Positions 7,860 to 18,039 of a stretch of 64,000 bases of DNA are shown here, piece by piece. The notes under the pieces were generated by a model, which was given only the letters and a program-made list of their open reading frames with translations, did no database searches and was not told the origin of the DNA. The stretch comes from Salmonirosea aquatica (GTDB lineage Bacteria; Bacteroidota; Bacteroidia; Cytophagales; Spirosomataceae). The stretch is taken from the NCBI RefSeq assembly GCF_009296315.1, contig NZ_WHLY01000004.1, forward strand, positions 62,001 through 126,000. The letters run 5' to 3'. Numbering within the stretch: the first letter of the stretch is position 1; each line of letters begins with the position of its first letter. Both the position numbers and the translations under genes were made by a program.

Positions 7860-8831
7860 ATGAAAGCCGCCGTACTACATCAACTGGGAGAGGTACCCCG
7901 CTACGAGGATTTTCCCGACCCGATCCCCGAGAAAGGTCAGCTGCTGATCCACATGAAAGCGGCGGCAATAAAAAACCTCGACAAAGCCAGGGCCAGTGGC
8001 AGGCATTACGCCAGTCACCGGGAACTACCCGTTGTTGTGGGGATAGATGGGGTGGGCCTGCTGGAAGACGGTCGGCGTGTATACACCACCGGCCTGTCCG
8101 GGATGATCGCAGAAAAGGCCCTAATTTGGCCCGCCAGTGCGCTACCAATTCCCGAAGAGCTTTCCGATGCTACGGCTGCCGCGCTGCCTAATGCCGTTAT
8201 GGGCGCGGCACTAGCCCTGCTGCACCGGGCCGGGCTCAAAGCCGGGATGGTGGTACTCGTCAATGGCGCTACCGGGGTTACGGGGCGTCTGGCCGTGCAA
8301 CTGGCCCGCTTCTACGGGGCAAGTCGGATCATAGCTACGGGTAGGAACACGGAATCATTGGAAAAATTGAAAACACTGGGGGCCGACGAGGTTATTTCGC
8401 TGCGGCAGGACGACGAGCAGATTAGCCATCAGCTTAAAGCCTTGCATACGGCCACACCCATTGATGTGGTGATCGATTATCTGTGGGGGCGGCCGATGGA
8501 AGTACTGTTAAAGACGCTGACGGGTTCGAGCGTCAGTCATTTTTCCCACCCGGTCAGGATCGTTACCGTAGGCAGCATGGCGGGCGAGAGCATCAGCCTT
8601 TCATCAGGCAGCCTGCGTAGTTCGGCAATCGAGTTGTTGGGGTCGGGCCTGGGGAGTCTGTCGCCGGAGGCATTCCGGCAGATGAACACCGAAATTCTCC
8701 CCAATTTGTTCAAGCTGGCGGCATCAGGGAAGCTGGAATTTGAAACGGAAGTCAGGCCTCTATCTGACGTGGCAGCGGCCTGGGAAGAGGAAATAGCGCC
8801 TGGTCAGCGCCTGGTCATTCAAATTTCCTAA
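7860..8831 (+). CDS. Quinone oxidoreductase-like MDR protein
   Basis: A 323-residue medium-chain dehydrogenase/reductase without the zinc-binding residues. It has an N-terminal GroES-like domain (residues 1-115) and a Rossmann domain with V-N-G-A-T-G-V-T-G (about 138-146), then I-A-T-G-R-N as the NADP(H) phosphate site. The sequence ends in the typical P-G-Q-R-L-V-I-Q-I. Quinone reductases of this kind reduce quinones or enones with NADPH, fitting the surrounding quinone-stress genes. It follows dps by 42 bases. Confidence 0.85.
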   Translation: MKAAVLHQLGEVPRYEDFPDPIPEKGQLLIHMKAAAIKNLDKARASGRHYASHRELPVVVGIDGVGLLEDGRRVYTTGLSGMIAEKALIWPASALPIPEELSDATAAALPNAVMGAALALLHRAGLKAGMVVLVNGATGVTGRLAVQLARFYGASRIIATGRNTESLEKLKTLGADEVISLRQDDEQISHQLKALHTATPIDVVIDYLWGRPMEVLLKTLTGSSVSHFSHPVRIVTVGSMAGESISLSSGSLRSSAIELLGSGLGSLSPEAFRQMNTEILPNLFKLAASGKLEFETEVRPLSDVAAAWEEEIAPGQRLVIQIS

Positions 8832-8861
8832 TTTGCACATGTAGTTGAAAACAACAGTACT

Positions 8862-9572
8862 ATGAAAACAAAAATCTTTGCCGCTGAACAGCGGGGCCAG
8901 AAAAACATCGGCTGGCTAATTAGCAACTTTACGTTTAGTTTCTCGTCCTACTATGACCCTGAGCGGGCGGGTTTCGGGCTACTACGAACCTTCAACGACG
9001 ACTACGTCAAACCCGAGGGTGGCTTTGGTATCCACTCACACGTAAATATGGAAATCATCTCGATTCTGTTGCAGGGAAAGATGAACCACAAAGACAGTTT
9101 GGGGTATAGCGAAGTTGTAGAGGCAGACTGGGTTCAGATCATGAGTGCCGGTAGCGGCCTGCGTCACGAGGAGTACAACGTCGGCGATGAAGATGTCAAT
9201 TTCCTACAAATCTGGATCGAGCCTAAGCAACAAAACATTTCTCCCCGTTACCAGCGGCGATCTTTTCCGGCCGAAAAGCGCAAAAATCAGCTGACTACCG
9301 TTGTCAGTTACGAAGAAGGTCAGGCACACTGCTGGATCAACCAGAACGCCCGCTTGATGCTAGGATACTTCGACGCGGACCAATCGGTCACACATTCGTT
9401 TCGGCCCCTCAACATGGCCCTGTTTCTGTTTGCCATCGAGGGTACTTTGTGCGTGGGCGATCAAACCCTCAACCGGCGTGATGGGCTGGGTATCTGGGAT
9501 ACCAGTGAGCTGACAATCGACTGCACGACCGACGCCCGTTTTCTGCTGATGGAAGTACCCATCAATCACTAA
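8862..9572 (+). CDS. Pirin family bicupin
   Basis: A 236-residue pirin. The N-terminal cupin keeps the complete metal site: His58 and His60 in G-I-H-S-H, His102 and Glu104 in G-L-R-H-E-E, preceded by the conserved M-S-A-G-S-G. The C-terminal half is the second, metal-free cupin. Bacterial pirins such as YhhW show quercetin 2,3-dioxygenase activity, and other pirins act as redox or metabolic modulators. It lies 30 bases behind the quinone reductase in the same run. Confidence 0.9.
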   Translation: MKTKIFAAEQRGQKNIGWLISNFTFSFSSYYDPERAGFGLLRTFNDDYVKPEGGFGIHSHVNMEIISILLQGKMNHKDSLGYSEVVEADWVQIMSAGSGLRHEEYNVGDEDVNFLQIWIEPKQQNISPRYQRRSFPAEKRKNQLTTVVSYEEGQAHCWINQNARLMLGYFDADQSVTHSFRPLNMALFLFAIEGTLCVGDQTLNRRDGLGIWDTSELTIDCTTDARFLLMEVPINH

Positions 9573-9601
9573 ATTAGCTGAGCATTCTGACCAAGTACCC
9601 T

Positions 9602-10546
9602 ATGGCAACAAAAGAGATTACAACGGAACGCTGGCCCGCGCTGCCCTACGCCGAGTGGAGGCAAACGCTTGAAACCCTGCATCTCTGGACACAGATCGTC
9701 GGCAAAATCCGGCTCCGGCAAACTCCCTGGATCAATCATTCCTGGCACGTATCGCTTTATGTAACGCCAACTGGGCTTACGACCGGCAGCATTCCCTATG
9801 ACCTGGGTTTATTCCAAATTGATTTCGACTTTCTGGCTCACCAATTGGCGATCAAAACCAGTACTGGCGAACGGGTCAACATCGGCCTGTACCCTCGGTC
9901 CGTTGCCAATTTTTACACAGAAGTACTTGACACATTCCGGCAGTTGGGAATTGATATCACGATTCATGGTGCGCCCAATGAACTACCCATTGCTATTCCC
10001 TTTGCCGAGGACCAGGTACACCAATCCTACGATGCCGAAATGGTCGAACGCTTCTGGCAGGCCATTGTGAGTATGTACTCCGTATTTGTGCGGTTTCGGG
10101 CGGGCTATACCGGCAAATGCAGTCCAGTGCACTTTTTCTGGGGTAGTTTTGATCTGGCGGTTACCCGCTTTTCGGGGCGCCGGGCACCGCTCCATCCGGG
10201 TGGAGCCCCCAACCTGTCGGCTCGGGTCATGCAGGAAGCCTACTCGCACGAGGTAAGTTCGGCAGGTTTCTGGCCCGGCAACGCCCAATTTCCGGAGGCA
10301 GCGTTTTATTCCTACTGCTATCCTACCCCACCGGATTTTGGGCAGCAGCCGGTCGAGCCGGCCGGTGCTTACTTTCACCCCGAAATGGGAGAATTTATTC
10401 TGCCCTATGAGGTAGTGCGCCAGTCGGCTGAGCCGGAGCAGGCACTGCTGACATTTCTGCAAACTACCTACGATGCCGCCGTGTCGACTGCCCACTGGAA
10501 CCGGGCCGAATTGGATTGCGACCTGAGTAGCTACGAATACCCATAA
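9602..10546 (+). CDS. DUF5996 family protein
   Basis: A 314-residue soluble protein matching the DUF5996 family as I know it. Features include W-P-A-L-P-Y near the start, W-I-N-H-S-W-H-V-S-L-Y-V-T, and the signature block with P-V-H-F-F-W-G-S-F-D-L-A-V-T-R-F-S-G-R, followed by H-P-G-G, then E-A-Y-S-H-E-V-S-S-A-G-F-W-P-G. The conserved His, Trp and Asp residues suggest an enzyme, but no function is established. Its place inside an electrophile-stress run is the best functional clue. Confidence 0.82.
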   Translation: MATKEITTERWPALPYAEWRQTLETLHLWTQIVGKIRLRQTPWINHSWHVSLYVTPTGLTTGSIPYDLGLFQIDFDFLAHQLAIKTSTGERVNIGLYPRSVANFYTEVLDTFRQLGIDITIHGAPNELPIAIPFAEDQVHQSYDAEMVERFWQAIVSMYSVFVRFRAGYTGKCSPVHFFWGSFDLAVTRFSGRRAPLHPGGAPNLSARVMQEAYSHEVSSAGFWPGNAQFPEAAFYSYCYPTPPDFGQQPVEPAGAYFHPEMGEFILPYEVVRQSAEPEQALLTFLQTTYDAAVSTAHWNRAELDCDLSSYEYP

Positions 10547-10556
10547 ATAAGCTAGT

Positions 10557-11126
10557 ATGGATTCCAGCATTTCAATTAACGCCGAAAGTGCCGTTACCAC
10601 CATTATTATCCAACGTCCTTATAAACAGCAAGTTCAAGCGTATGAAAACTGGTTGCGGGAAATTGTACCGTTAGCCCAGGCGGCCTCGGGCCACCGGGGA
10701 GTAAACATTATTCGCCCGCATGGGATGAGCGATGAGTACACGATTGTGTTGCATTTTGATTCAGAGGCCAATCTGCGTCAATGGCTGGAATCCGACACGC
10801 GGAAGCGATTGATCGACAAAGTACGCCCCATCTTGAATGACGACGAAAAGGTTGATATCAAGACGGGCCTGGAATTCTGGTTTACTCCGCCCCAGGACCC
10901 GCCAGCCGCCCCTCGTTACAAGCAATTTTTGATTACGTTGTCGGCTATTTTCCCATTGGCGTTTCTGATTCCGCCCTTTCTCGCACCGCTGATAAAGTAC
11001 TTTCCCTTCCTGACCATTCCGTTGATTAAAGCATTCATCACCAGCCTGATTATCGTTGGCCTGATGACGTTTGTCATTATGCCACGCTACGTTCGGCTCG
11101 TGGCCCGCTGGCTATACAAATCGTGA
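10557..11126 (+). CDS. ABM-domain protein with two membrane helices
   Basis: A 189-residue protein. The N-terminal half (residues 10-105) is an antibiotic-biosynthesis-monooxygenase-like ferredoxin fold (A-V-T-T-I-I-I-Q-R-P, G-H-R-G-V-N-I-I-R-P, then E-Y-T-I-V-L-H-F-D). The C-terminal part has two hydrophobic helices around 125-145 and 152-173. Soluble ABM proteins include quinol monooxygenases such as YgiN; membrane-anchored fusions are common but uncharacterised. It starts 10 bases after the DUF5996 gene and seems to be the last gene of the run. Confidence 0.82.
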   Translation: MDSSISINAESAVTTIIIQRPYKQQVQAYENWLREIVPLAQAASGHRGVNIIRPHGMSDEYTIVLHFDSEANLRQWLESDTRKRLIDKVRPILNDDEKVDIKTGLEFWFTPPQDPPAAPRYKQFLITLSAIFPLAFLIPPFLAPLIKYFPFLTIPLIKAFITSLIIVGLMTFVIMPRYVRLVARWLYKS

Positions 11127-11237
11127 GTACTTGAAGTCCATCCAGATACCCCACTCGAGGTACTTATTAAAGTATATTTGAGGGGTAGTTTGGATTTCTA
11201 ATTTCCAAGGACTCAAGCTTCCTTTAAAAAATAGCCT

Positions 11238-13547
11238 ATGCTGTCAGGTACATGTGAATTTCTTTGTCGACGGTTAGACAAACGGCGGACCTTTTACGGC
11301 TTTCGGCTACTGGTCATGTTGTTCGCTTTGGGAATGCACTCCCCGGAAGTATGCGCACAGAATATAAATCGGCAACAGGTAAATAGTCTGCTCGCTGAGT
11401 TAGAAACCAGCCGACCCGATGATAAAAGACTTTCCATTTTACTCGAATTAGGTAAATTTCACATTTATAAACCCGGAGAATCCAAGGTTGACCTGGACAG
11501 TAGCCGGATGTACCTCGTTCAGGCTAAAAAACTGAGCGACTCGCTGCAATTAGTCACTCGCCAGCATGAGACTCAGACCCTGCTGATTGTCGCCGATCTG
11601 GAAGGTGGCAAAACAGCCACCGGACAATCTCGTTTTGCGGCTTTGATTGCCGATTGCCAGCGTTCAGGTGATCAGGAGGGCGAAGCCATTGCACGCTACC
11701 GTTTCGGCATCTGGCTACGCAATTATGCTCCTGACTCTGCCCGAGTCCTCACAAATTTTCGCCAGGTAGCCGCAATTTACCGGACGTTGCACAGGCCGAT
11801 AGACGAAATCAATGCGCTAAAAGAAGTTGCCGTTACGCATCTGTACGAGGGTAAGCTGGTACTTGCCGAGTCGGAACTACTAGACGTTCTCAGTCGCTAC
11901 AAAGCGATAAACTACCCAAAACTTCATTACACCTACAATCTGCTATCCATGATTGGCCGACAAAAAGGGAATTTGAATGAGGGTTTAAGGTATGGATTAC
12001 TTTGTATAGAAAGTATGAAAAGAACGGCCGACACCGTTTCGGCAGCGGCTTTTTATGGCGATCTCGCTCAGATCTATGACATAGCTGGTAATCACCCGAA
12101 AGCGATCGAATGGTACGAGAAGTCGTTTGCAGCCTGGCGTCAGGAGCGACTACCCAATTTTGCCTTGTACCATACAGCGGGTATCATTGCCAAGGAACTC
12201 ATAACACAACAAAAACCAGAGGAAGCGCTCCGTTTTTTTCAAAATCTGGTCAAAGAAATTCCGACGAATACGATTATTCAGAAAGGTTGTGTAGCGCAGA
12301 ATCTGGCGTACTGCTACAATGCCCAGAAAAAGTACGGACTGGCCGAACGCTACTATCAGGAAGCGCTGTACTGGTACGAGCAAAATAAGCTCGATTTTGA
12401 AGGGTCACTGCGAATCAGGCAGGAATTGGGTACGTTTTATGTCAAGCAAAAGCGATACAAGGAAGCAGGTTATTATTTAACGAAAGCGCTGACTATTCTC
12501 CCCGAGAAAAATGCCTTATCTACGTTGAGAGATATTCATTTTATGCTGTTTAAGGTAGATTCAGCCCAAGGAAACTACTTATCAGCCATTAGTCATTTTG
12601 ACCTATATAAGACCTTTAACGATTCCCTCTTCAACGAATCCAGAAGCAAACAGTTGACTCAGTTGCAGTTTCAGTACGATACCCGAGCGAAGGAGCAAAA
12701 CATCGCACTTTTGACCCAGCAAAGTGAACTCCAGCAATCGGCGCTTGAGCGGGCCGAAACAACGCGAAATGCGATGCTGATCGGTGCGGTTTTGCTGGTG
12801 GGACTTTTGGGAGTAAGCTACAACCGCTATCGGCTCAAACAACGCAGCAACCAATTGCTGGAAACCAAACAACTCGAAATCAACCAAAAAAACCAATCGC
12901 TCCAGGAGATGCTGACGGAGAAGGAATGGATGCTCAAAGAGATTCATCATCGGGTAAAAAACAATTTGCAGATCATTACCAGTCTGTTGAATGCTCAGGC
13001 TGACTACCTCCACGATACTACCGCGCTGGCCGCTATTCGGGAAAGCCAGAATCGAGTCCAGGCGATGGCTCTTATTCACCAGAAGCTGTATCAGTCCGAT
13101 CACCTTTCCACGGTCGATATGGCCGAATATATCAACGAAGTAGTAAACTACCTGCTGGAATCATTTAACTGCCAGCTATCCATTCAGACGGTTCTGAATG
13201 TGGTACCTCTCCAGATCGACGTCAACCTGGCGATACCCCTTGGTTTGATTATCAACGAGGCTATAACCAATTCGCTAAAATATGCTTTTCCCCAACCGAT
13301 GTATAGTGCGGAAAATCCTGGAGTCATCTATATCACCCTCAGGTCAGAAGGTGAACATATTTGCCAGCTTCTTATCCAGGATAACGGAGTAGGCCTGCCA
13401 GCCGGGTTCGACCCAAACGAAACGAGTACCCTGGGGCTGACGATGATCCAGGGGCTAAGCCGCCAGATCGGGGGAAAATTACACATTGAACGAGAATCGG
13501 GGGTAGGTATACGGTTGAATTTTAGCCCCAACCAAAAAATAGAATAG
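11238..13547 (+). CDS. TPR sensor histidine kinase (HisKA_2 type)
   Basis: A 769-residue kinase. The order is an N-terminal export signal or anchor ending near residue 41 (C-A-Q), a long array of TPR-like helices (about 60-480), one membrane helix at about 510-530, a short coiled coil, the phospho-acceptor region E-I-H-H-R-V-K-N-N-L-Q near 566-576, and a HATPase domain with N-E-A-I-T-N-S-L-K-Y-A-F and D-N-G-V-G-L-P-A-G. The HxxRVKNNLQ acceptor defines the HisKA_2 class common in Bacteroidota. The gene lies 111 bases after the stress run and converges on a receiver-containing sigma-54 activator, its most likely partner, which is an inference from position. Confidence 0.92.
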   Translation: MLSGTCEFLCRRLDKRRTFYGFRLLVMLFALGMHSPEVCAQNINRQQVNSLLAELETSRPDDKRLSILLELGKFHIYKPGESKVDLDSSRMYLVQAKKLSDSLQLVTRQHETQTLLIVADLEGGKTATGQSRFAALIADCQRSGDQEGEAIARYRFGIWLRNYAPDSARVLTNFRQVAAIYRTLHRPIDEINALKEVAVTHLYEGKLVLAESELLDVLSRYKAINYPKLHYTYNLLSMIGRQKGNLNEGLRYGLLCIESMKRTADTVSAAAFYGDLAQIYDIAGNHPKAIEWYEKSFAAWRQERLPNFALYHTAGIIAKELITQQKPEEALRFFQNLVKEIPTNTIIQKGCVAQNLAYCYNAQKKYGLAERYYQEALYWYEQNKLDFEGSLRIRQELGTFYVKQKRYKEAGYYLTKALTILPEKNALSTLRDIHFMLFKVDSAQGNYLSAISHFDLYKTFNDSLFNESRSKQLTQLQFQYDTRAKEQNIALLTQQSELQQSALERAETTRNAMLIGAVLLVGLLGVSYNRYRLKQRSNQLLETKQLEINQKNQSLQEMLTEKEWMLKEIHHRVKNNLQIITSLLNAQADYLHDTTALAAIRESQNRVQAMALIHQKLYQSDHLSTVDMAEYINEVVNYLLESFNCQLSIQTVLNVVPLQIDVNLAIPLGLIINEAITNSLKYAFPQPMYSAENPGVIYITLRSEGEHICQLLIQDNGVGLPAGFDPNETSTLGLTMIQGLSRQIGGKLHIERESGVGIRLNFSPNQKIE

Positions 13548-13615
13548 CCTTAAGGGAGGCATTCTGCTTTGATAGTATCAACATTCGGAAAGGCAGAGTA
13601 GTAAGGCCTTAATTC

Positions 13616-16165
13616 TCAGACATTTGTGTATCTTGGTGGCATGCTGATCCCTAATTTTTTGATCCGGGCTTCCAGAGTTGTTGGTTTGAGATTCAGTAAT
13701 TCGGCTGCTCCTCCCCTCCCCCGGATGCGCCCGCCCGATTGAGTCAGAGCAGCGAGGATCGCGGATCGCATGGTATCGTCGATAGGCTGTATGTGTTCGA
13801 TGCGTTGCCCTGTATCCAGTGGACCATTAGCCAGTAAGACCGAACGGAGTGGCTCGGCCAGCTCCAACGTAGTTGATCGTGACAAAATAGCGGCTCTCTC
13901 AAGTACATGCTCCAGTTCCCGGATGTTTCCTGGCCAGTCATACGTAAGTAGTTGATTCATGGAATCGGTGGCAATACCAGTCAGAGGTTTTCCTAGCTTT
14001 TTACTAATGCCTTTCAGAAAATGCAGAGCCAGCATCTGAATATCTTCGGTCCGTTCGCGCAGGGGCGGTACAAGAATTGGAAACACATTGAGCCGGTAGT
14101 ACAGATCTGACCTGAATCGCCCCCCGGCTACCTCCTGTTGCAAATTCCGATTAGTAGCTGCAATAATCCTGACATCGATATGTATAGTACTTTTGCCACC
14201 GATGCGCTCAATTTCCTTTTCCTGAATAGCCCGTAGGATCTTCGCCTGTAATTCAAGGGGTAATTCGCCAATCTCATCCAGAAACAAGGTTCCTCCATTC
14301 GCCAGCTCAAATTTACCGATCCGTTTTTCAGTTGCGCCCGTAAAGCTACCTCTTTCGTGGCCAAACAATTCCGATTCAATTAGCTGAGCGGGTAAGGCCG
14401 CGCAGTTGATCTTGATAATGGCATGCCTCTTGCGGGGTGAGCGATTGTGCACGGCACGGGCTACCAATTCCTTGCCCGTTCCGGTCTCGCCCATAATCAA
14501 CACGGTGGCATCTGTAGCTGCTACCTGTTCGATATGGGTAAATACACGCTGAATGGCTGGGCTGTGGCCAATGATTTCCCCGAAATTGTGGTTAGTCTTG
14601 ATCTCATCGGTCAGATAGGTTTTTTCCTGCTCCAGCCGCTCACTTAGCCGCTTAATCCGATCAAATGCCAGTACATTATCCAGCACCAGCGCCATCTGGA
14701 CATTGATATCTTGCAATGTGTGCAGGTCTTTGTATGTAAAGGCGTACGGTGATTTGCTGGCCAGGATAAGCGAGGCGGCTGGTCGGTCGCTGATGAAAAT
14801 AGGAGCGTACATGATCGACTGTATCCCCATTTCTTTTCGATATAACTCACCAATTACATTATCGATGGCCTGGTTGGTAAATTGAAACCCTACATGTAAA
14901 GTAGGTTTGGCCAGACAGATACGTAGTGCCGCCAGAGCATCCTGCCGGGCTGATTGGCTGATTGTAGTGTATAAGAATAAAGACTGAAATTCCAGTGGTT
15001 CAAATCGTCCCTTGTTTTTCTGTATTGTCTTTATCCTATCATTTTCAGATGGTTGTTCTTGATCGATTTGGTAGAGTGCCAATAAATCGAGAGGTAACAA
15101 TTCATTAATCGAGTGAGCCACCCGCACCAGCATAGTATTTACACTTTCCTCAGTCCGATAGGCATTAGCAATCGCCAGTTCGATAGCCTTGATCTGCCGA
15201 CGTCTCTCGAGCTCCTCATAAGCCAGAAGATTATCCAAAGCTAGTGCAATCTGGGGGCAGATCATACTCACCGTCTGGTAGTCCGTATCCGTAAAGCTAG
15301 TAGTAGGCGATGTAGTTGCCAGCGTAATGATAATGAGTGAGTTGCGCTTCAACGCGATAGGGAACAGAGCCATTGAGCGAACATTAAACTTATCCCGATA
15401 AGCCCGCGCCATAGCGTACTTCTTACAAAGCTGGTCAAATGAGTCGTCAGTAAACAGGCCGGTTTGTTCTCCCATACGGTCCGGTATCTTGTGATCATGT
15501 TTCTCAATTGACGATTCTTCACCATCCTGTGCCAATAATGTCGCTTTATTTATTCGCTTAAAAGTATTGTCGCGGGCTCTTTCCAACATGAGCCAATAGA
15601 ACGACGATTCTTCAGGAAGATCAATCTGGAAAATAATAAAAGAAAATGGCACAAATCGATTGATCTGTTCCGCGATAGCCTCGCAAAAAAGTTCACGCTC
15701 TTGTATGTTTATAATGGCATTGTTGACGGCAATCTGCATGCTTTGCTGTTGCCGCAGTTTGGCTTCTTCACTGTGGGCGTGGCGATAACGGGCAATTTCC
15801 AGAGTCGAGAGCACATCTTTCTCCCGGAATGGTTTGGTCAGAAAGCCAAATGGCTGGGTCACCTTAGCTGCTGCGAGCAGGTTGTCTGTCAGATTAGCGG
15901 ACAGAAATACAAACGGGATGGCCTGCTTGTTGAGCCAATGGGCTAAATCGATTCCCGTTTCCTGCCCGTTGAGGAAAATGTCCAGTAGTATGATGTCGGG
16001 CCGTTGGCTGTTTACCCATTCCTTCGCCTCGGGAACGGACCCGGCTACTCCCTTAATCTGGTAGCCCCCCTTCATCAAGATGCGCCGCAGATCATTGGCA
16101 ATCAGGAATTCATCCTCCACAATGAGCAGGGAAGGTAGGGTACTTAGTTCGGTAACTGGCAGCAT
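13616..16165 (-). CDS. Sigma-54 activator: receiver, GAFs, AAA+, Fis HTH
   Basis: An 849-residue response regulator. The receiver domain (about 12-125) has the acidic pair E17-D18, phospho-acceptor Asp62 in L-L-D-I-F-L and Lys111 in L-T-K-P-F. Two GAF-like regions follow (about 140-315 and 330-500). The AAA+ domain has Walker A G-E-T-G-T-G-K-E near 558, the sigma-54 contact loop near 605 as G-S-F-T-G-A instead of the usual G-A-F-T-G-A, and Walker [12 protein letters not shown] Fis-type HTH closes the protein ([19 protein letters not shown]). It faces the histidine kinase tail to tail with 68 bases between them. Confidence 0.93.
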   Translation of the reverse strand: MLPVTELSTLPSLLIVEDEFLIANDLRRILMKGGYQIKGVAGSVPEAKEWVNSQRPDIILLDIFLNGQETGIDLAHWLNKQAIPFVFLSANLTDNLLAAAKVTQPFGFLTKPFREKDVLSTLEIARYRHAHSEEAKLRQQQSMQIAVNNAIINIQERELFCEAIAEQINRFVPFSFIIFQIDLPEESSFYWLMLERARDNTFKRINKATLLAQDGEESSIEKHDHKIPDRMGEQTGLFTDDSFDQLCKKYAMARAYRDKFNVRSMALFPIALKRNSLIIITLATTSPTTSFTDTDYQTVSMICPQIALALDNLLAYEELERRRQIKAIELAIANAYRTEESVNTMLVRVAHSINELLPLDLLALYQIDQEQPSENDRIKTIQKNKGRFEPLEFQSLFLYTTISQSARQDALAALRICLAKPTLHVGFQFTNQAIDNVIGELYRKEMGIQSIMYAPIFISDRPAASLILASKSPYAFTYKDLHTLQDINVQMALVLDNVLAFDRIKRLSERLEQEKTYLTDEIKTNHNFGEIIGHSPAIQRVFTHIEQVAATDATVLIMGETGTGKELVARAVHNRSPRKRHAIIKINCAALPAQLIESELFGHERGSFTGATEKRIGKFELANGGTLFLDEIGELPLELQAKILRAIQEKEIERIGGKSTIHIDVRIIAATNRNLQQEVAGGRFRSDLYYRLNVFPILVPPLRERTEDIQMLALHFLKGISKKLGKPLTGIATDSMNQLLTYDWPGNIRELEHVLERAAILSRSTTLELAEPLRSVLLANGPLDTGQRIEHIQPIDDTMRSAILAALTQSGGRIRGRGGAAELLNLKPTTLEARIKKLGISMPPRYTNV

Positions 16166-16226
16166 ATCGGTTCAGTAATGTTTACCGATCATAAAGATAC
16201 GACTCCAAGGTAACTGCTGCTACCTA

Positions 16227-16242
16227 CTCCAATATATTGGAG
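16227..16242. promoter_or_regulatory. 16-bp perfect palindrome in divergent promoter region
   Basis: CTCCAATATATTGGAG is a perfect palindrome between the divergent sigma-54 activator and AraC genes. Further TTGGAG/CTCCAA half-sites flank it at 16202-16207 and 16254-16259. It is 62 bases upstream of the activator start and 154 bases from the AraC start. An operator for one of these two regulators is likely; which one cannot be told. Confidence 0.5.
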
Positions 16243-16395
16243 AGTCCATCATTTTGGAGAAAAAAAACTTTCATTTATTTATATAAGTTCCTGATTTTTA
16301 TATGTTTACTGTAAAAACATAATAGTATACTAGTTGTGGTACTGAATTAGTCAATGATACGGAAGTAGTGACTGATCCTTTAATTAGTGTACCTC

Positions 16396-17238
16396 ATGCA
16401 ACGCTTCCATCTGCAAGAACCTCTGTCGATAAGAACTTTTGAACTCGACCAATGGACTACCCCTGATCGTCCGCCTGACTGTTATACCCTCATTCTCGTT
16501 TTGTCGGGGGAAGGATACCATACTATTAACGGAAATCAGTTTGCCTACTTTCCAGGTGATGTTTTCTACCTTAGTGTTCAGGACCAATACAATTTTCGGA
16601 TAACGCAGCGTACAAAATTCTGTTGGCTCTCTTTCTCTACAGCGCTAGTCAGTAAACTGAGGACAACGGGCGACCATGCGTGGAATTATCTCAATCTGTC
16701 CATTTCACCCTGTCCGGGGCCGATTGCTCCCAATTCAGTAGATCAGGGTAATTTACAGGGCCTAGCCGCCATTCTCCTATCAGAAACAAAAAGTCTTCGT
16801 CCCTTAATCAGTAATCCTATTATCGAAGGTTTAGTAAAAACACTGCTCAGTCTGGTCGATCGCTTACTCACCCAGCGCGGGGCAGTTGCAATAGCCCAAT
16901 CCACCTATTCATCGGATGTAATACAGCGGGTAATCGCGTACATCAATCAGAACATTGGCGAGCCACACCGATTGCGAATGGATACCCTGGCTGATGAATT
17001 CAACTATTCCCCTGGTCATTTGAATGCGCTTTTCCGACAACATGCCGGTGATTCTATTCGGCAGTTTATCATGAGACACAAACTCAAACTGGTGGCCATA
17101 AAACTTCGTAACAGCTCACTGACGGTTTCCCAGATTGCGGACGAATTTGGATTCACTGACGTGTGCCACCTCAACAAGCATTTCAAACGTCACTACAAGC
17201 ACACACCTACATTGTACCGACAGAGTTTCCCAAAATGA
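16396..17238 (+). CDS. AraC family transcriptional regulator
   Basis: A 280-residue regulator with an N-terminal cupin-like sensor (Y-T-L-I-L-V-L-S-G-E-G-Y-H-T-I-N-G then F-P-G-D-V-F-Y) and a C-terminal double HTH starting near residue 185. The second helix-turn-helix contains the AraC signature I-A-D-E-F-G-F-T-D-V-C-H-L-N-K-H-F-K, then H-T-P-T-L-Y-R. ATG 16396 is preferred over the in-frame GTG at 16387. It is transcribed away from the sigma-54 activator. No target operon follows; downstream is degraded DNA. Confidence 0.88.
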   Translation: MQRFHLQEPLSIRTFELDQWTTPDRPPDCYTLILVLSGEGYHTINGNQFAYFPGDVFYLSVQDQYNFRITQRTKFCWLSFSTALVSKLRTTGDHAWNYLNLSISPCPGPIAPNSVDQGNLQGLAAILLSETKSLRPLISNPIIEGLVKTLLSLVDRLLTQRGAVAIAQSTYSSDVIQRVIAYINQNIGEPHRLRMDTLADEFNYSPGHLNALFRQHAGDSIRQFIMRHKLKLVAIKLRNSSLTVSQIADEFGFTDVCHLNKHFKRHYKHTPTLYRQSFPK

Positions 17239-18039
17239 GTGCGCCTGGAGAGCTCATCCCTGCTTAATCGCCTACGTGTAGAGAGGCTACCCTTACACTT
17301 ATTGTAAGCAGTTCAGGACTTATACTTCAATATTTCATAACGTATTGAATCCACCAACGGCTGCCGGGTGCCGTGAGAAATGGGCTAGGGATTCAAGTCG
17401 ATAAACTCTTTCCATTTTCCAGGCACAAGGAAGCGTATCAATATACTGAGCGAAGCGGCTACATGTGAAAAGTTGTCTTGAAATCAACTGAAAGCAATTC
17501 AATGGTACCGCCTGGGAGGCTTGGGCTGGCAATCGCGGATTTTCTACCAAGGGGCCAATTTTCTCAACTGAATGATAGGTCTAGTACAAAACATTGAAAC
17601 AAGTGATGTTGTATTGTTCATCAGGTAGACAAGCGCGGTTTGTTATACGCTCCCTCACTCTCCCCGGTCAATGAAAGTAGCCCCCGATTTTATGAGATGG
17701 CAGTTTGATACTTGTATCAGGCACTATGGCAGCAGCTACCCTGGCCGTTTACGAATCTCAAAAAACGAGCGGAATGAAAGAAGGCAACTGTTTGGCTTAA
17801 TACCCTACTTGTATCCTTAGGAATGGGTGCATTGCGCCTTTCAAATAGTGAAGAAAGTATATCGAAAAAATGCTTCTGGACGATGAATGACCCTGAGAAA
17901 GGGCTGGCAAGGGACATCAAGCGGATCAGGCTGATCCCCATTATTCCCAACTTGCTGGGCATCACATGCCAGACCACCAACATGGGCTTTGCGCCGGTTG
18001 CCCGGATTGGCATTCTGCCGACTGTGCCGGGCGTACCCA
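17239..18039. other. Intergenic, no supported gene
   Basis: About 800 bases with only short open frames on both strands and no domain signature. Since the following bases are a decayed kinase, the stretch may be a further degraded part of the same gene or unrelated debris. A CACTTATTGTAAG-like sequence near 17297 does not form a clear terminator. Confidence 0.4.
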
